Program-made: the position numbers and the translations under genes
Shown here: in pieces, positions 16,687 to 25,246 of the stretch
Layout of the letters: each line of letters opens with the position of its first letter
Numbering within the stretch: the first letter of the stretch is position 1
Source: JACVRW01 sp963734365
GTDB taxonomy: Bacteria; Actinomycetota; Thermoleophilia; Solirubrobacterales; Thermoleophilaceae
DNA length: 64,000 nt
Assembly: GCA_963734365.1 (NCBI GenBank)
Contig: CAVTGV010000010.1
Coordinates: forward strand, 124,001 to 188,000
Reading direction: 5' to 3'
Notes under the pieces: generated by a model
What the model was told of the DNA's origin: nothing
The model's database searches: none
Seen by the model: only the letters and a program-made list of their open reading frames with translations

Positions 16687-17217
16687 CTAGACCCACTCCA
16701 TGCGCACATCGACGTCCGCGAACTCCCGGTAACGGCGCCGGTTGAAGTAGTGGGGCACGACCTCGAGGACGAAGTGCGCGGCGGGCGCCCACAGCGCCAC
16801 CCAGCCGAACACGACTATGCCCTGGGACACGCCCGCGACCAGCACGTCGTCGGTTGCCCGCTCGAGCAGGGTGGACACCACGATGCTCGCGAACATGATC
16901 ACCACCCCGATCCACAGCGCGTTGCGCTCGCGGCGCGAGAGCGGCCCGGCACGGCGCAAGGGCTCCCGTGAAGCGCGAATGTCCCCCCGTATCGCCGCCC
17001 GAACCGCGGCCTCGTCGGTTCTGCCGCGCTCCTCCTCAGGCGCGTAGACCACCAGGGTGGAGGGGGGCCGGTCGCGTACGCGCTCCCATTCGTCGAGCAG
17101 GTGAGCATGCACCTCGTCGACCAGCTCACGCTCGGCAACCGGCTTCGCGTCGAACGGGAAGAAGAGGTCGTCCACGCTGCGCAGCCGGATAGCGAACTCG
17201 TCCTCGCCGTCGGCCAT
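16687..17217 (-). CDS. Hypothetical protein with two C-terminal membrane helices
   Basis: I do not recognise this 176-residue protein. Residues 1-95 are soluble and charged, with FAIRLRSVDDLFFPFDAKP near the start and LVVYAPEEERGRTDEAAVR in the middle. Two hydrophobic segments follow, at about 101-121 (LWIGVVIMFASIVVSTLL) and 128-152 (VAGVSQGIVVFGWVALWAPA), and then a basic tail, NRRRYREFADVDVRMEWV. It is probably an inner-membrane protein with a cytoplasmic N-terminal domain. TAGCTT (plus 17224-17229, coding strand) is 6 nt before ATG. Neighbours do not suggest a role. It converges with the phosphoesterase gene. Confidence 0.62.
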   Translation of the reverse strand: MADGEDEFAIRLRSVDDLFFPFDAKPVAERELVDEVHAHLLDEWERVRDRPPSTLVVYAPEEERGRTDEAAVRAAIRGDIRASREPLRRAGPLSRRERNALWIGVVIMFASIVVSTLLERATDDVLVAGVSQGIVVFGWVALWAPAAHFVLEVVPHYFNRRRYREFADVDVRMEWV

Positions 17218-17247
17218 CGGGCCAAGCTACCCGACGGTCAGGTCGCC

Positions 17248-18081
17248 TCAACCCAGGATCACAGCAAGGACCTCGTCCCAGTGGCCCTCCTCCAGCCCGT
17301 GCCCGCCGCCCTCGAGGATCACGAGCGAAGCTCCCGGCACCGCGTCGGCCAGCGCCCTGCCGTGGGCGAGCGGGAAGAGCGGGTCCGCGCTGCCGTGCAC
17401 CACCGCGAACGGCACGCGGATCTCGCTCGCCGAACGGGGCCGGTCGTCCTCCCCGCCCAGCAGCGCGTGGTTGACCAGGCTGGCTGGATTGACTGTCCGC
17501 TCGAGGTCGCGCTGCACGAACTCGCGCGCGGCCGCCTCGTCGAACGGATGCTTGGTGCCGGCGAGCGCGCGCATATCGGCGACGATGAAGGCGGCCACCG
17601 CCTCGGTGTCCGACCAGTCGAGATCCTCGGCGGCCGTGGCGTGCTCGAGGTAGGCCGGGTCGGGGCCCGGCAGGCCGGAATCGGACTCGCCCACGTTCGT
17701 GGTGCTGATGGCGGTGACCGCCGCCACCCGCTCCGGGTGGTCCAGAGCGAGGACCTGGGCGAAGGCGCCTCCCATCGACACTCCCACCACATGGGCTCGC
17801 TCCACACCGTGACCGTCGAGCACCGCCACCGCATCGGCGATGAGGTCGCCGGACGTGTAGCCGGGGTGCCCCGGCTCGTAGCTGGTGGAGCGGCCGGTGT
17901 CCCGGTTGTCGTAGCGGATCACGAAGCGCCCGCCGCCGGCCAGCCGCTCGCAGAACTCGTCGGGCCACCACAGCATCGAGGCCATCTGGCCCATCACCAG
18001 GAGCACCGCGGGGTCGTCTCGGCGTCCGAAGCTCTCGGTGCAGATGGACGCGTCGCCGGAATGAACCATCTTCTCGGTCAC
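17248..18081 (-). CDS. Alpha/beta-fold hydrolase
   Basis: A 277-residue alpha/beta hydrolase with an intact triad: Ser in VVGVSMGGAFAQ, Asp in VVHGSADPLFP and His in EGGGHGLEEGH. It also has the YDNRDTGRST loop typical of the large family that includes esterases, haloalkane dehalogenase-like enzymes and aclacinomycin methylesterase RdmC, which this one resembles in layout. I choose GTG 18081 because GGAGG lies 7 nt upstream; longer in-frame extensions lack a ribosome site. It is divergent from the cupredoxin gene by 39 bp. The substrate is unknown. Confidence 0.85.
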   Translation of the reverse strand: MTEKMVHSGDASICTESFGRRDDPAVLLVMGQMASMLWWPDEFCERLAGGGRFVIRYDNRDTGRSTSYEPGHPGYTSGDLIADAVAVLDGHGVERAHVVGVSMGGAFAQVLALDHPERVAAVTAISTTNVGESDSGLPGPDPAYLEHATAAEDLDWSDTEAVAAFIVADMRALAGTKHPFDEAAAREFVQRDLERTVNPASLVNHALLGGEDDRPRSASEIRVPFAVVHGSADPLFPLAHGRALADAVPGASLVILEGGGHGLEEGHWDEVLAVILG

Positions 18082-18120
18082 GGTTGAACCTCCGCAGGGG
18101 ATCCTTGCGTATGTCCCCTC

Positions 18121-18462
18121 ATGCGCAAGCCGATCGCCCTCATCCTGCTGGCTGTGTTCGTGACGATGCTGCTCGTGGCCGGTCCGGCGGTGTCGAAACG
18201 CAGATCGGTGGCGGTCAAGGACAACTACTTCGTCAAGAGCGGCTCGCCGCGAACCGTGACCGTCAAGAAGAACGCCACGGTCGTGTGGAAGTGGCAGGGC
18301 ATGAACCCCCACAACGTGACCGTCACCCGCGGTCCGGTGAAGTTCGCGTCGAAGACCAAGTCGTCAGGGAGCTACCGCAAGAAGCTCACCCGCCGCGGTA
18401 CCTACAAGATCCTCTGCACCGTCCATGCCCCCTCGATGCGGATGACGCTCAAGGTCAAGTGA
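18121..18462 (+). CDS. Exported cupredoxin (plastocyanin-like)
   Basis: A 113-residue exported type-1 copper protein. The signal peptide is residues 1-25 (LILLAVFVTMLLVAGPAVS). The mature part is short, all beta, and carries the four expected copper ligands: His64 in MNPHNV, then Cys99, His102 and Met106 in CTVHAPSM. It probably acts as an extracytoplasmic electron carrier. The basic surface (many Lys/Arg) is unusual for plastocyanin and closer to small actinobacterial cupredoxins of unknown partner. It is divergent from a hydrolase and followed by a Nudix gene after 16 bp. Confidence 0.86.
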   Translation: MRKPIALILLAVFVTMLLVAGPAVSKRRSVAVKDNYFVKSGSPRTVTVKKNATVVWKWQGMNPHNVTVTRGPVKFASKTKSSGSYRKKLTRRGTYKILCTVHAPSMRMTLKVK

Positions 18463-18478
18463 TGGTTGGCTATGCCCG

Positions 18479-18946
18479 GTGGCGAGGCGCAGCGCGGGCA
18501 TCCTGCTCTATCGGCTGACCGGGGAGGGGCCCGAGGTCCTGCTCGTGCACCCGGGCGGGCCGTTCTGGGCCAAGCGCGACGACGGCGCGTGGTCGATCCC
18601 GAAGGGTGAGTACGGGGAGGACGACGACCCTCTCGCCTCCGCGCTGCGCGAGTTCGAGGAGGAGACCGGGACGCCGCTCGAGCCCGGCGAGCTGGTGGAG
18701 CTCGGCTCCGTGAAGCAGAAGAGCGGCAAGGTGGTGGTGGCCTGGGCGACCCGGGGCGATCTCGACGCGGACGCGATCCACAGCAACACGTTCGCGATGG
18801 AATGGCCGCCACGCTCGGGCCGCACGGCCGAGTTCCCCGAGGTGGACCGGGCCGGGTGGTTCGATCCTCCGGCGGCCCGCCGGAAGCTGGTGGCGGCTCA
18901 GGCGGCGTTCGTCGACCGCCTGCTCGAGCGGCTGGACGCCTCGTGA
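18479..18946 (+). CDS. Nudix hydrolase
   Basis: A 155-residue Nudix hydrolase. The Nudix box starts at the Gly of PKGEYGEDDDP and ends REFEEETG, with the usual spacing; the first Glu of the consensus (G-x5-E) is Asp here, while the catalytic REFEEETG is intact. It begins ARRSAGILLYR, and SIPKGEY and WFDPPAARRKL match the actinobacterial NTP pyrophosphatase/DNA mismatch-type MutT-like family. It should hydrolyse a nucleoside-diphosphate-linked substrate in the cytoplasm. The start is GTG 18479. The substrate cannot be read from sequence. Confidence 0.88.
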   Translation: MARRSAGILLYRLTGEGPEVLLVHPGGPFWAKRDDGAWSIPKGEYGEDDDPLASALREFEEETGTPLEPGELVELGSVKQKSGKVVVAWATRGDLDADAIHSNTFAMEWPPRSGRTAEFPEVDRAGWFDPPAARRKLVAAQAAFVDRLLERLDAS

Positions 18947-18971
18947 GGCGCGCTCGCTAGGGTCGCGCGCG

Positions 18972-19733
18972 GTGGACGCGCGCCGTGGTATCTACGTGGC
19001 TCCCTTCGAGGAGCTGTCGGAGCCCCGAGTGGTGGCCGAGCTCGCTGCGCGAGCCGAGGCCGCCGGCTGGCACGGGTTCTTCGTCTGGGACCACGTGCGC
19101 TACAGGGCGCCGGTCGAGAAGGTGGCGGATCCGTGGATCACGCTGACGGCGGTGGCGCTGGCCAGCGAGCGGCTGGTGATCGGGCCGATGGTCACGCCGC
19201 TGGCTCGCCGTCGCCCTCACCAGCTGGCGCGCGAGACGGTGAGCCTCGACCGGCTGAGCGAGGGCCGGCTCGTGCTCGGCGTGGGGCTGGGGAGCCTTCG
19301 CACCGGCGAGTTCGATCCGGACGTGTTCGGCGAGGAGGGTGACGCCCGGGCCCGCGCTCGGCTGCTCGACGACGGCCTGGAGCGGCTGGCCGCGTACTGG
19401 AGCGGCGAGTTCGAGCCGCGCCCCGTGCAGGCGCCGCGAATCCCGGTCTGGGTGGCTTCGCGCTGGCCGAACCGGCGACCGCTCAAGCGCGCCGCGCGCT
19501 GGGACGGGCTGTTTCCGATCGACCTGCCGGATCCGGGCGCGCTGACGCAGCTGGTGGAGGAGACCCTGGAGCTGCGAGACGAGGAGGGCGGCGACCAGTT
19601 CGACTTCGTGGTCACCAACCCTCCCGGCACCGACCCCGGCCCCTGGGCCGAGGCGGGAGCCACGTGGTGCCTCACAGGCTTCGGCATGCAGCCGACCCGG
19701 CGCGAGGTCGAGGCCGCGATAGACGCCGGCTGA
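18972..19733 (+). CDS. LLM-class flavin-dependent (probably F420) oxidoreductase
   Basis: A 253-residue luciferase-like TIM barrel. It begins GIYVAPFEELSEP, then GWHGFFVWDHVRYRAP (conserved WDH of F420-type members), LVIGPMVTPLARRRPHQLARE, LSEGRLVLGVGLGS and PVWVASRWPNRRPLKRAARW. Actinobacterial members usually take coenzyme F420, so hydride transfer to an unknown substrate is inferred. It is shorter than the usual 280-320 residues. TAGGGT (18958-18963) lies 8 nt before the GTG start and no Shine-Dalgarno is present, so the mRNA may be leaderless. It converges with the cupin gene. Confidence 0.85.
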   Translation: MDARRGIYVAPFEELSEPRVVAELAARAEAAGWHGFFVWDHVRYRAPVEKVADPWITLTAVALASERLVIGPMVTPLARRRPHQLARETVSLDRLSEGRLVLGVGLGSLRTGEFDPDVFGEEGDARARARLLDDGLERLAAYWSGEFEPRPVQAPRIPVWVASRWPNRRPLKRAARWDGLFPIDLPDPGALTQLVEETLELRDEEGGDQFDFVVTNPPGTDPGPWAEAGATWCLTGFGMQPTRREVEAAIDAG

Positions 19734-19742
19734 CCGTCGCGG

Positions 19743-20165
19743 CTACTGCTCGACCAGCCGGAACGTGTCGCTGAAGTCGCTGAGCAGCTCGGCCGGGTTG
19801 GGCCTGCCTTCGCCACGCTGCAGGGCGTCGAGCTCCCGGAACCACTCCAGGGTGCGCCGGGACGGGGTGGTGCGCCAGTTGAGAACGGCGGACTCCTCGC
19901 CGTCGTTCCACATCTGATGCGGCGTCCCGCGCGGGATCTCGAAGACGGCTCCCGGCGACCGCAGCTCGTCCTCGCCCTCGACGACGGTGCGCATCGCTCC
20001 GGAGCGCACCTCGAAGCGCTCGTCCTGCTCGGGGTGGAGGTGTGCCGGCGGCGGTGAGCCTCCGGCGGCGTACGTGGCCTCGACCTCGAGCGCCTCGTCG
20101 CTGTGCTCCAGGACCCGGAGGGTCGTGCCCGGCCCGATGTTGAGCTCCTCGCCGATCGGCCCAGG
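19743..20165 (-). CDS. Cupin-domain protein with no canonical start codon
   Basis: The frame encodes a single-domain cupin of about 140 residues. Motif 1 is PPPAHLHPEQDERFEV (HxH and Glu of the metal site), motif 2 is RGTPHQMWND, and a C-terminal helix follows. No ATG, GTG, TTG or CTG occurs in frame between the TAG at 20166-20168 and motif 1; the first GTG (20009) lies after the HxH and would destroy the fold. GAGGAG sits 6 nt before an in-frame ATC at 20138, so an ATC start is possible. Other options are a small sequence error or read-through of the TAG from the preceding in-frame gene. A metal-binding small-molecule enzyme or sensor is likely. Confidence 0.7.
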   Translation of the reverse strand, partial: PGPIGEELNIGPGTTLRVLEHSDEALEVEATYAAGGSPPPAHLHPEQDERFEVRSGAMRTVVEGEDELRSPGAVFEIPRGTPHQMWNDGEESAVLNWRTTPSRRTLEWFRELDALQRGEGRPNPAELLSDFSDTFRLVEQ

Positions 20166-20843
20166 CTAACCGCCGCACTGGCGCGGCGTCGTGACACGCG
20201 GATCGGCGGGCGTGTCGGGCCGGCCGGCGACCTTGCAGTAGGCGTAGCGCCCGGTCTCGAAGTCGGCCAGCACGCGGTACGGGTGCCCGAGGATCACGCC
20301 CGTGCTGTTCTCGCTGCGGGCCAGCTCGGAGGTCACGGCCACGCAGTAGTAGCGCCCCCGGCGCCGCGACAGGTCCCGCTCGGCTCCGCGTGCAGCCACC
20401 GAGCGGGGAAACGGCTCGCACCTGACGCCCCGGATCGGCCCGTCGAGCTGTCCGGCACGCACCCGGCGCCGGGCGTCGGCGAGGACCGCGGTGGAGAGCT
20501 CGTCGAGCAGGCCGGCGCGGGCTGCCAGCCGCGCCGCCGGCGCGGCGCCGGGCGGCGCCACGGAGTCCGAACGCGCGACGCGCGGCCGCTGCTCGGAGCG
20601 CACCTGCGCGTCGCGGCGCTCGCGCAGCTCGGCTCGTGTGCGCTGGTCCGATTCGTCCTGTTGTCGTGAGTCTTCGCGTAGCTGCGCCGCCAGCGCAACG
20701 CTCGCCGCCAGCAGCACGAGCGCGGCGGCCGCGAGCGCCAAGCGCAGCCGAGGGCTCGTCCTCGTCCAGACCCAGCGGGGAAGCCCGGCGAGCCCGGGCA
20801 TCGGCTCGTAACGATCGGGCTTCTTGGTCTTCCCGGCGCTCAC
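20166..20843 (-). CDS. Hypothetical single-pass membrane protein
   Basis: This is an unrecognised protein of about 225 residues from GTG 20843. A basic N-terminus (SAGKTKKPDRYEPMPG) leads into one transmembrane helix at about 41-62 (LALAAAALVLLAASVALAAQ), then a Gln/Arg/Glu-rich helical stretch (about 65-115, possible coiled coil) and a C-terminal domain with GVRCEPFPRS, YYCVAVTSEL and YAYCKVAGRP, three Cys on the outside. Topology suggests an anchored extracytoplasmic domain. Its stop TAG is in the same frame as, and directly abuts, the cupin frame, which is odd. It is divergent from a LysR regulator. Confidence 0.6.
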   Translation of the reverse strand: MSAGKTKKPDRYEPMPGLAGLPRWVWTRTSPRLRLALAAAALVLLAASVALAAQLREDSRQQDESDQRTRAELRERRDAQVRSEQRPRVARSDSVAPPGAAPAARLAARAGLLDELSTAVLADARRRVRAGQLDGPIRGVRCEPFPRSVAARGAERDLSRRRGRYYCVAVTSELARSENSTGVILGHPYRVLADFETGRYAYCKVAGRPDTPADPRVTTPRQCGG

Positions 20844-20900
20844 GAGCCACCGGAGTATCGGGATGGTCCAGGGCAAGCACAAGCACCCATACGTTTGGGT

Positions 20901-20912
20901 GAGCGTAAGCTC
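20901..20912. promoter_or_regulatory. Short palindrome in the LysR divergent promoter
   Basis: GAGC-GTAA-GCTC is a perfect inverted repeat 9 bp before the LysR start and 57 bp from the divergent gene start. It is a candidate LysR half-site pair, although the classical T-N11-A core is not clear. Confidence 0.3.
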
Positions 20913-20921
20913 AGCTGAACA

Positions 20922-21803
20922 ATGCTCGACGTGCGCCGGCTCAGGCTGTTGAGCGAGCTCTCCCGGCGGGGCACGATCGCCGGTGTGGCTCGGCTCGTGG
21001 GCTACACGCCCTCGGCGGTCTCCCAGTCGCTGGCCCAACTCGAGCGCGAGGTGGGTGTCCCGCTGCTCGAGCGCGACGGCCGGCGCGTCCGCCTCACGCC
21101 CGCGGCACGCTCCCTGGTGGCCCGCACCGATCGGGTGCTCTCCGAGCTCGACGCCGCCGAGGCCGAGCTCGCCGCGGAGGAGGGCAGCGTGCGCGGCAGC
21201 GTGGTGATAGGCGCGTTTCCCAGCGCCGCCGCCGGACTGGTGGTGCCTGCGGTGGCCAAGCTGGGCGCGCGGCACGCGGAGCTTCGCTGCACGATCCGTG
21301 AGCACGAGCCGGAGGACGGCATCCCGCTGCTGCGCTCGGGCGAGCTCGACCTGCTGATCTCGGAGAGCTACGACGACGTCCCCCGGGCCCCGGTGGGCGG
21401 GCTCGAGAGCCACCCCCTGATGAGCGAGCCGCTCATGCTCGTGCTCGGTCCAGACCACCCGGCGCGCGACCCGGTGTCGCTCGACAGCCTCAGCGACGAG
21501 GCGTGGATCGGAGGCCTGGTGGGCACGCAGTTCGGAGCGATGCTCGAGCAGGTCTGTCGCTCGGCCGGCTTCAGCCCCCGCATCGTCCACCGGGCCGACG
21601 ACTCGGTTCTCCACGAGGCCCTGGCCGCCGCCGGCCTGGGTGTGGGCATGCTTCCCGCCATGGCCTGCGGTGACTCCGGCCGCGTGCGCTTTGCGCGCAT
21701 CGAGCCCCCACCGCGTCGCCACCTGTCGGCTCTGCTGCGCCGGGGCTCAGCCCGTCGCCCGGCCCTTGCTGCCACCCTCGCTGCGCTGCGCGAGCTAGCC
21801 TAG
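20922..21803 (+). CDS. LysR family transcriptional regulator
   Basis: A 293-residue LysR regulator. The N-terminal winged helix is LDVRRLRLLSELSRRGTIAG, with the recognition helix TPSAVSQSLAQLEREVGVPL and LLERDGRRVRLTPAAR. A linker helix and a two-lobed effector-binding domain follow (about residues 90-290), including VVIGAFPSAAAGLVVPAV and LHEALAAAGLGVGMLPAMA. This resembles the actinobacterial subgroup with a GAF-like first strand (GxFPSA). It probably controls itself and the divergent membrane-protein/cupin genes. The effector is unknown. The subtilase gene begins 8 bp after its stop. Confidence 0.9.
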   Translation: MLDVRRLRLLSELSRRGTIAGVARLVGYTPSAVSQSLAQLEREVGVPLLERDGRRVRLTPAARSLVARTDRVLSELDAAEAELAAEEGSVRGSVVIGAFPSAAAGLVVPAVAKLGARHAELRCTIREHEPEDGIPLLRSGELDLLISESYDDVPRAPVGGLESHPLMSEPLMLVLGPDHPARDPVSLDSLSDEAWIGGLVGTQFGAMLEQVCRSAGFSPRIVHRADDSVLHEALAAAGLGVGMLPAMACGDSGRVRFARIEPPPRRHLSALLRRGSARRPALAATLAALRELA

Positions 21804-21810
21804 GGCCCGA

Positions 21811-23584
21811 GTGGGTGTGCCCTTCAGCTCGGCCAGATTTTCTGCCCTGACGCTCGGCCTCCTGGCGGGGCTGGTGGCGGCTGCGCCGGCGCAGGCCCAG
21901 ACCACGGCCGCGCCCGGTGAGCTGATCGTCCGGTTCGCGCCGGGAGCGGACGCCCGCGAGCGGGCTCAGATCCGGGATCGCGCCGGCGTGGACCTGGACA
22001 GCAGGCTGCCCGTGCGGGGGCTCGATCTGCAGCTCGTGGACGCCGAGCCCGGTCAGAGCGCCGCCGCGGCCGAGCGGGCGCTCGAGCGGACCGACGGGGT
22101 GGTGTACGCGGAGCCGAACTTCTATCGCCGCGCGTTCCTGCGTCCGACGGATCCGAGCTTCCCGTTGCAGTGGGACTTCGAGAACACGGGGCAGCTCGGG
22201 CGGCTTGCCCGGCGCCGACGTGAACGCCGTCTCGGCCTGGGACATCACCACCGGCAGCGCCGCGAGTGTGGTGGCTGTGGTCGATTCCGGAGTGTTCCTC
22301 GGCCACCCCGACCTGGCCGGCTCGGGCTGGACCAACCCGGGCGAGACGGGCGCGGGGCGGGAGACCAACCGCGTGGACGACGACGGCGACGGGCTCGTGG
22401 ACGACTCACGTGGCTGGGACTGGGTCGGGGCGGACCCGGACCCGACTGACCTGAACGGGCACGGCACGCACGTGGCTGGGACCGTGGGCGCCCGGGGCGA
22501 GAACGGCCGGGGGATTGCCGGGATGAACTGGCGCACGCGGCTGATGCCACTGCGGGTGCTGGGCTCGAACGGAACCGGCACCGTGGCGAACGTGATCCGC
22601 GGCTACCGCTACGCCGCGACCCACGGCGCACGGATCGTCAATGTCAGCCTGGGCGCGTCGTCCTCCTCGCTCGCCGAGCGGGACGCCATCGGCGCGGCTC
22701 CCGGCGTCCTGTTCGTGGTCGCCGCGGGCAACGGCGGCGCCGACGGCGTGGGTGACGACGCCGCGCGCTTGCCCGAATATCCGTGCGCCTATCCGCTCGC
22801 CAACATCGTCTGCGTGGCGTCCACCGGTCGCCGCGACCAGCTCTCGTCGTTCTCCAACTACGGCGCCGCGTCCGTGGACCTCGCGGCGCCGGGAGAGGGG
22901 ATCCTGAGCACGTGGCTCGGCGGGCGCTACGTGAATCTGAGCGGGACCTCGATGGCCACTCCGCACGTGGCCGGAGCGGCGGCGCTGCTGCTCGCGGAGC
23001 GCCCGGATCTGAGCGCCGGCGGTCTCCGCGCCGCTCTGCTCGGCGGGGTGGATCCGCTCCCGTCGCTGTCCGGTCGGGTCGCCAGCGGGGGCCGGCTCGA
23101 CGTCAGGCGTTCGCTCGAGCTGGCGGCCCCGAGTGCGGGTGCCGTGGCACCGGCCCCGCCTCCGGCACCCGCGCCCGCCCGGGCGCCCGCGCCGGCCCCG
23201 GCCGCGGCCGCGCCGCCACCCGCCGACCGGCGGGCTCCTCGGCTGTCGCTGCGCGTCCGCCGCAAGCTGTCCCTGCGGCGGGTGCTCAGACGTGGTCTGC
23301 CCCTCACCGTCTCCTGCAGCGCGCCCTGTTCCGTGCGGCTTCGCCTGTTGATCGGCCCGCGCCAGGCCCGCAGGGCTCATCTCGCCCGCCGGGCCCGGAT
23401 GGTGTCGATAGGAACGCTGGCTCTGGGGGACACCGCCAGGCGGAAGGTGAGGCTGCGCGTGACCCGTCGTGCCCGCGTCCGTCTGTCTCGCCTGGGCAGC
23501 GCGAAGGTGATGCTTCGGGCGCGTGGCGAGGATCCCGCGGGCAACGTGCGGGTGGTGCGCCGCCGGGTGACACTCACCCGCTGA
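21811..23584 (+). CDS. Secreted subtilisin-like S8 protease, frameshift near 22197
   Basis: This is an exported serine protease. It has a signal peptide (residues 1-30, ending APAQAQ), an inhibitor-type propeptide (ELIVRFAPGADARER to GVVYAEPNFYRR), then the catalytic domain. One extra base near 22197 breaks the frame at NTGQL/GLPGADVNAVSAW. The triad is complete: Asp in VVAVVDSGVF, His in NGHGTHVAGT and Ser in SGTSMATPHVAGAA. A Pro/Ala linker (APAPPPAPAPARAPAPAPAA) leads to a C-terminal Arg-rich beta domain of about 110 residues with a Cys pair (SCSAPCS). Corrected length is about 590 residues. GTG 21811 has TAGCCT 9 nt upstream and no Shine-Dalgarno. Confidence 0.87.
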
Positions 23585-23588
23585 CTGT

Positions 23589-24524
23589 TCAGGCGGCGCG
23601 CGTGCGGTGCTGCTGGGGGCTCACGCCACGGATGCGCTTGAACGCCGTGCTCAGCGCGAACGGGCTGCTGTAGCCCACCTGGTGAGCTACGGAGCCGACG
23701 GTGACGCCCGGCTCCAGGAGCAGGTCGGCCGCCAGGGCGATGCGCCAGCTGGTGAGGAACGACATCGGTGGCTCGCCCACCAGCTCGGTGAAGCGGCGAG
23801 CCAGGGCGGCGCGGGACAAACCGGTCTCACGGGCGAGCTCGGCCACGGTCCAGGGGTGGGCGGGGTTGTGGTGGAGCAGGCGCAGAGCGTGCCCGATCAC
23901 CGGGTCGCTCGACGCGCGATACCAGGCCGGAGTCTCCGCCTCAGGACGCGCGAACCAGGCGCGCAGCACGGCGATCAGCAACAGGTCGAGCAGCCGGTCG
24001 AGCACGGCCTCCTGCCCGGGCTCGTCCTTCACGATCTCTGCCGTGAGCAGCGGGATCACCGGTGAATCCCACTCGTCGTCGCGCAGGACCAGCACGCTGG
24101 GCAGCACACGCAGCAGGCGGTCGCTCACCTCGCCGTCGAGCTGATAGGCGCCGGTGATCATCAGGGTCTCGCCGTCGACGGCGTTTCCCCAGGTGCGCAC
24201 TCCGAGCCTCCACTTCTCCTGGAGGTCCTCGCCGGTCAGGGTCACGCAGCGCTGACCGGGGAGGATCACGGCTCGCGGAGCCGTGGCGGGATCGTCGGCG
24301 ACTGTGTAGTGGTCGGGCCCGCGCGCAATCACCACGTCACCGCGTGTGAGGCACACCGGGTCGCCGTCGTCGGGAATCGCCCACGCGTGCCCGCGCACCA
24401 CCACGCTGATCTCGAGCGGCGCCTCGTCCTCGATGCGCAGCGACCAGGGTGGGTCCATGCTCGCGCACAGCAGGAAGGCCTCGCGGGCCCGGGGTCCGTC
24501 CAGAAGTCCGGCTACGGCGTCCAT
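23589..24524 (-). CDS. AraC family regulator with cupin sensor
   Basis: A 311-residue AraC protein. The N-terminal half is an AraC-type cupin sensor (EISVVVRGHAWAIPDD, LTRGDVVIARGPDHYTVADD). The C-terminal half has two helix-turn-helix units: WTVAELARETGLSRAALARRFTELVG and VGSVAHQVGYSSPFALSTAFKRIRGVSPQQHR. This architecture (cupin_6 plus HTH_18) is typical of actinobacterial regulators of nearby small enzymes. It is divergent from a cupin protein gene, the likely target. The start is ATG 24524. The ligand is unknown. Confidence 0.9.
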   Translation of the reverse strand: MDAVAGLLDGPRAREAFLLCASMDPPWSLRIEDEAPLEISVVVRGHAWAIPDDGDPVCLTRGDVVIARGPDHYTVADDPATAPRAVILPGQRCVTLTGEDLQEKWRLGVRTWGNAVDGETLMITGAYQLDGEVSDRLLRVLPSVLVLRDDEWDSPVIPLLTAEIVKDEPGQEAVLDRLLDLLLIAVLRAWFARPEAETPAWYRASSDPVIGHALRLLHHNPAHPWTVAELARETGLSRAALARRFTELVGEPPMSFLTSWRIALAADLLLEPGVTVGSVAHQVGYSSPFALSTAFKRIRGVSPQQHRTRAA

Positions 24525-24605
24525 GGACCCAGCTTAGACGCTCGCACATGAAATAGGGCGTTTGAGCTATGGAAAGTCTCGCTCGGAAGCGATTCAGTGT
24601 TCTCC

Positions 24606-25205
24606 ATGACCACCGACACCGCTCAGCAGATGAAGATCAGCCCCGGCCAGACGCTCGAGAACCCGGTCACGGGCGAGCGCTTCACCTTCACCCACACGGC
24701 GGCCACCACGGACGGCGAGCTGCTCGCCTTCGAGCTCGCCCTGCGCCCCGGCGGCGCCGTGCCGCTCCCGCACGTCCATCCGATCCAGACCGAGCGCTTC
24801 GAGGTCGTCGCGGGCCGGATGCGCTTCCGGATCGGACTGCGCACGCACGTGGCGGGTCCGGGCGAGGTCGTGGAGGTGGCGCCGGGCGTGATGCACTCGT
24901 TCGCCAACGCGGGTGAGGAAGAGGCCCGGGTGAACGTGGAGGTTCGCCCCGCCCTGGCCATGGAGGACATGTTCGCCGAGGTCGTCGCGATGGCGAAGGC
25001 CGGCAAGATGAACCGCCGCGGCCTGCCGCGCAACCCGCTCGAGCTCGCCCGGCTGGCGCGCCGGTACGACCAGGAGGCTCACGCGCCGCTCATGAGCGTG
25101 GGCGTGCAGCGGCTGCTGCTGGCGCCACTCGTGTTCTCGGCACGGCATCCGCGCGGCGGCCTGGCGGCGGCCGTTGTGGGCGCCCTCGGCGTGGGCTTGC
25201 AATGA
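24606..25205 (+). CDS. Cupin-domain protein
   Basis: A protein of about 199 residues. Residues 5-115 form a cupin: PGQTLENPVTGERFTFTHTA, motif 1 LPHVHPIQTERFEVVAGRM (HxH, Glu), and motif 2 PGVMHSFANAGEEEARV. The C-terminal 80 residues are helical (AMEDMFAEVVAMAKAGKMN) and end in a hydrophobic stretch, RGGLAAAVVGALGVGLQ, that may touch the membrane. The start is ATG 24606 (an in-frame GTG lies 9 nt upstream). It is divergent from the AraC regulator and likely controlled by it. Enzyme activity is not predictable. Confidence 0.78.
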   Translation: MTTDTAQQMKISPGQTLENPVTGERFTFTHTAATTDGELLAFELALRPGGAVPLPHVHPIQTERFEVVAGRMRFRIGLRTHVAGPGEVVEVAPGVMHSFANAGEEEARVNVEVRPALAMEDMFAEVVAMAKAGKMNRRGLPRNPLELARLARRYDQEAHAPLMSVGVQRLLLAPLVFSARHPRGGLAAAVVGALGVGLQ

Positions 25206-25246
25206 TCGGGCCAGCTGGCCCGCCCCCGTAGCGAAAGGTGCTCTTC

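Noticed and set aside
19743..20009. GTG 20009 as the cupin start
   Set aside because: It would remove motif 1 (PPPAHLHPEQDERFEV), which lies in frame upstream.
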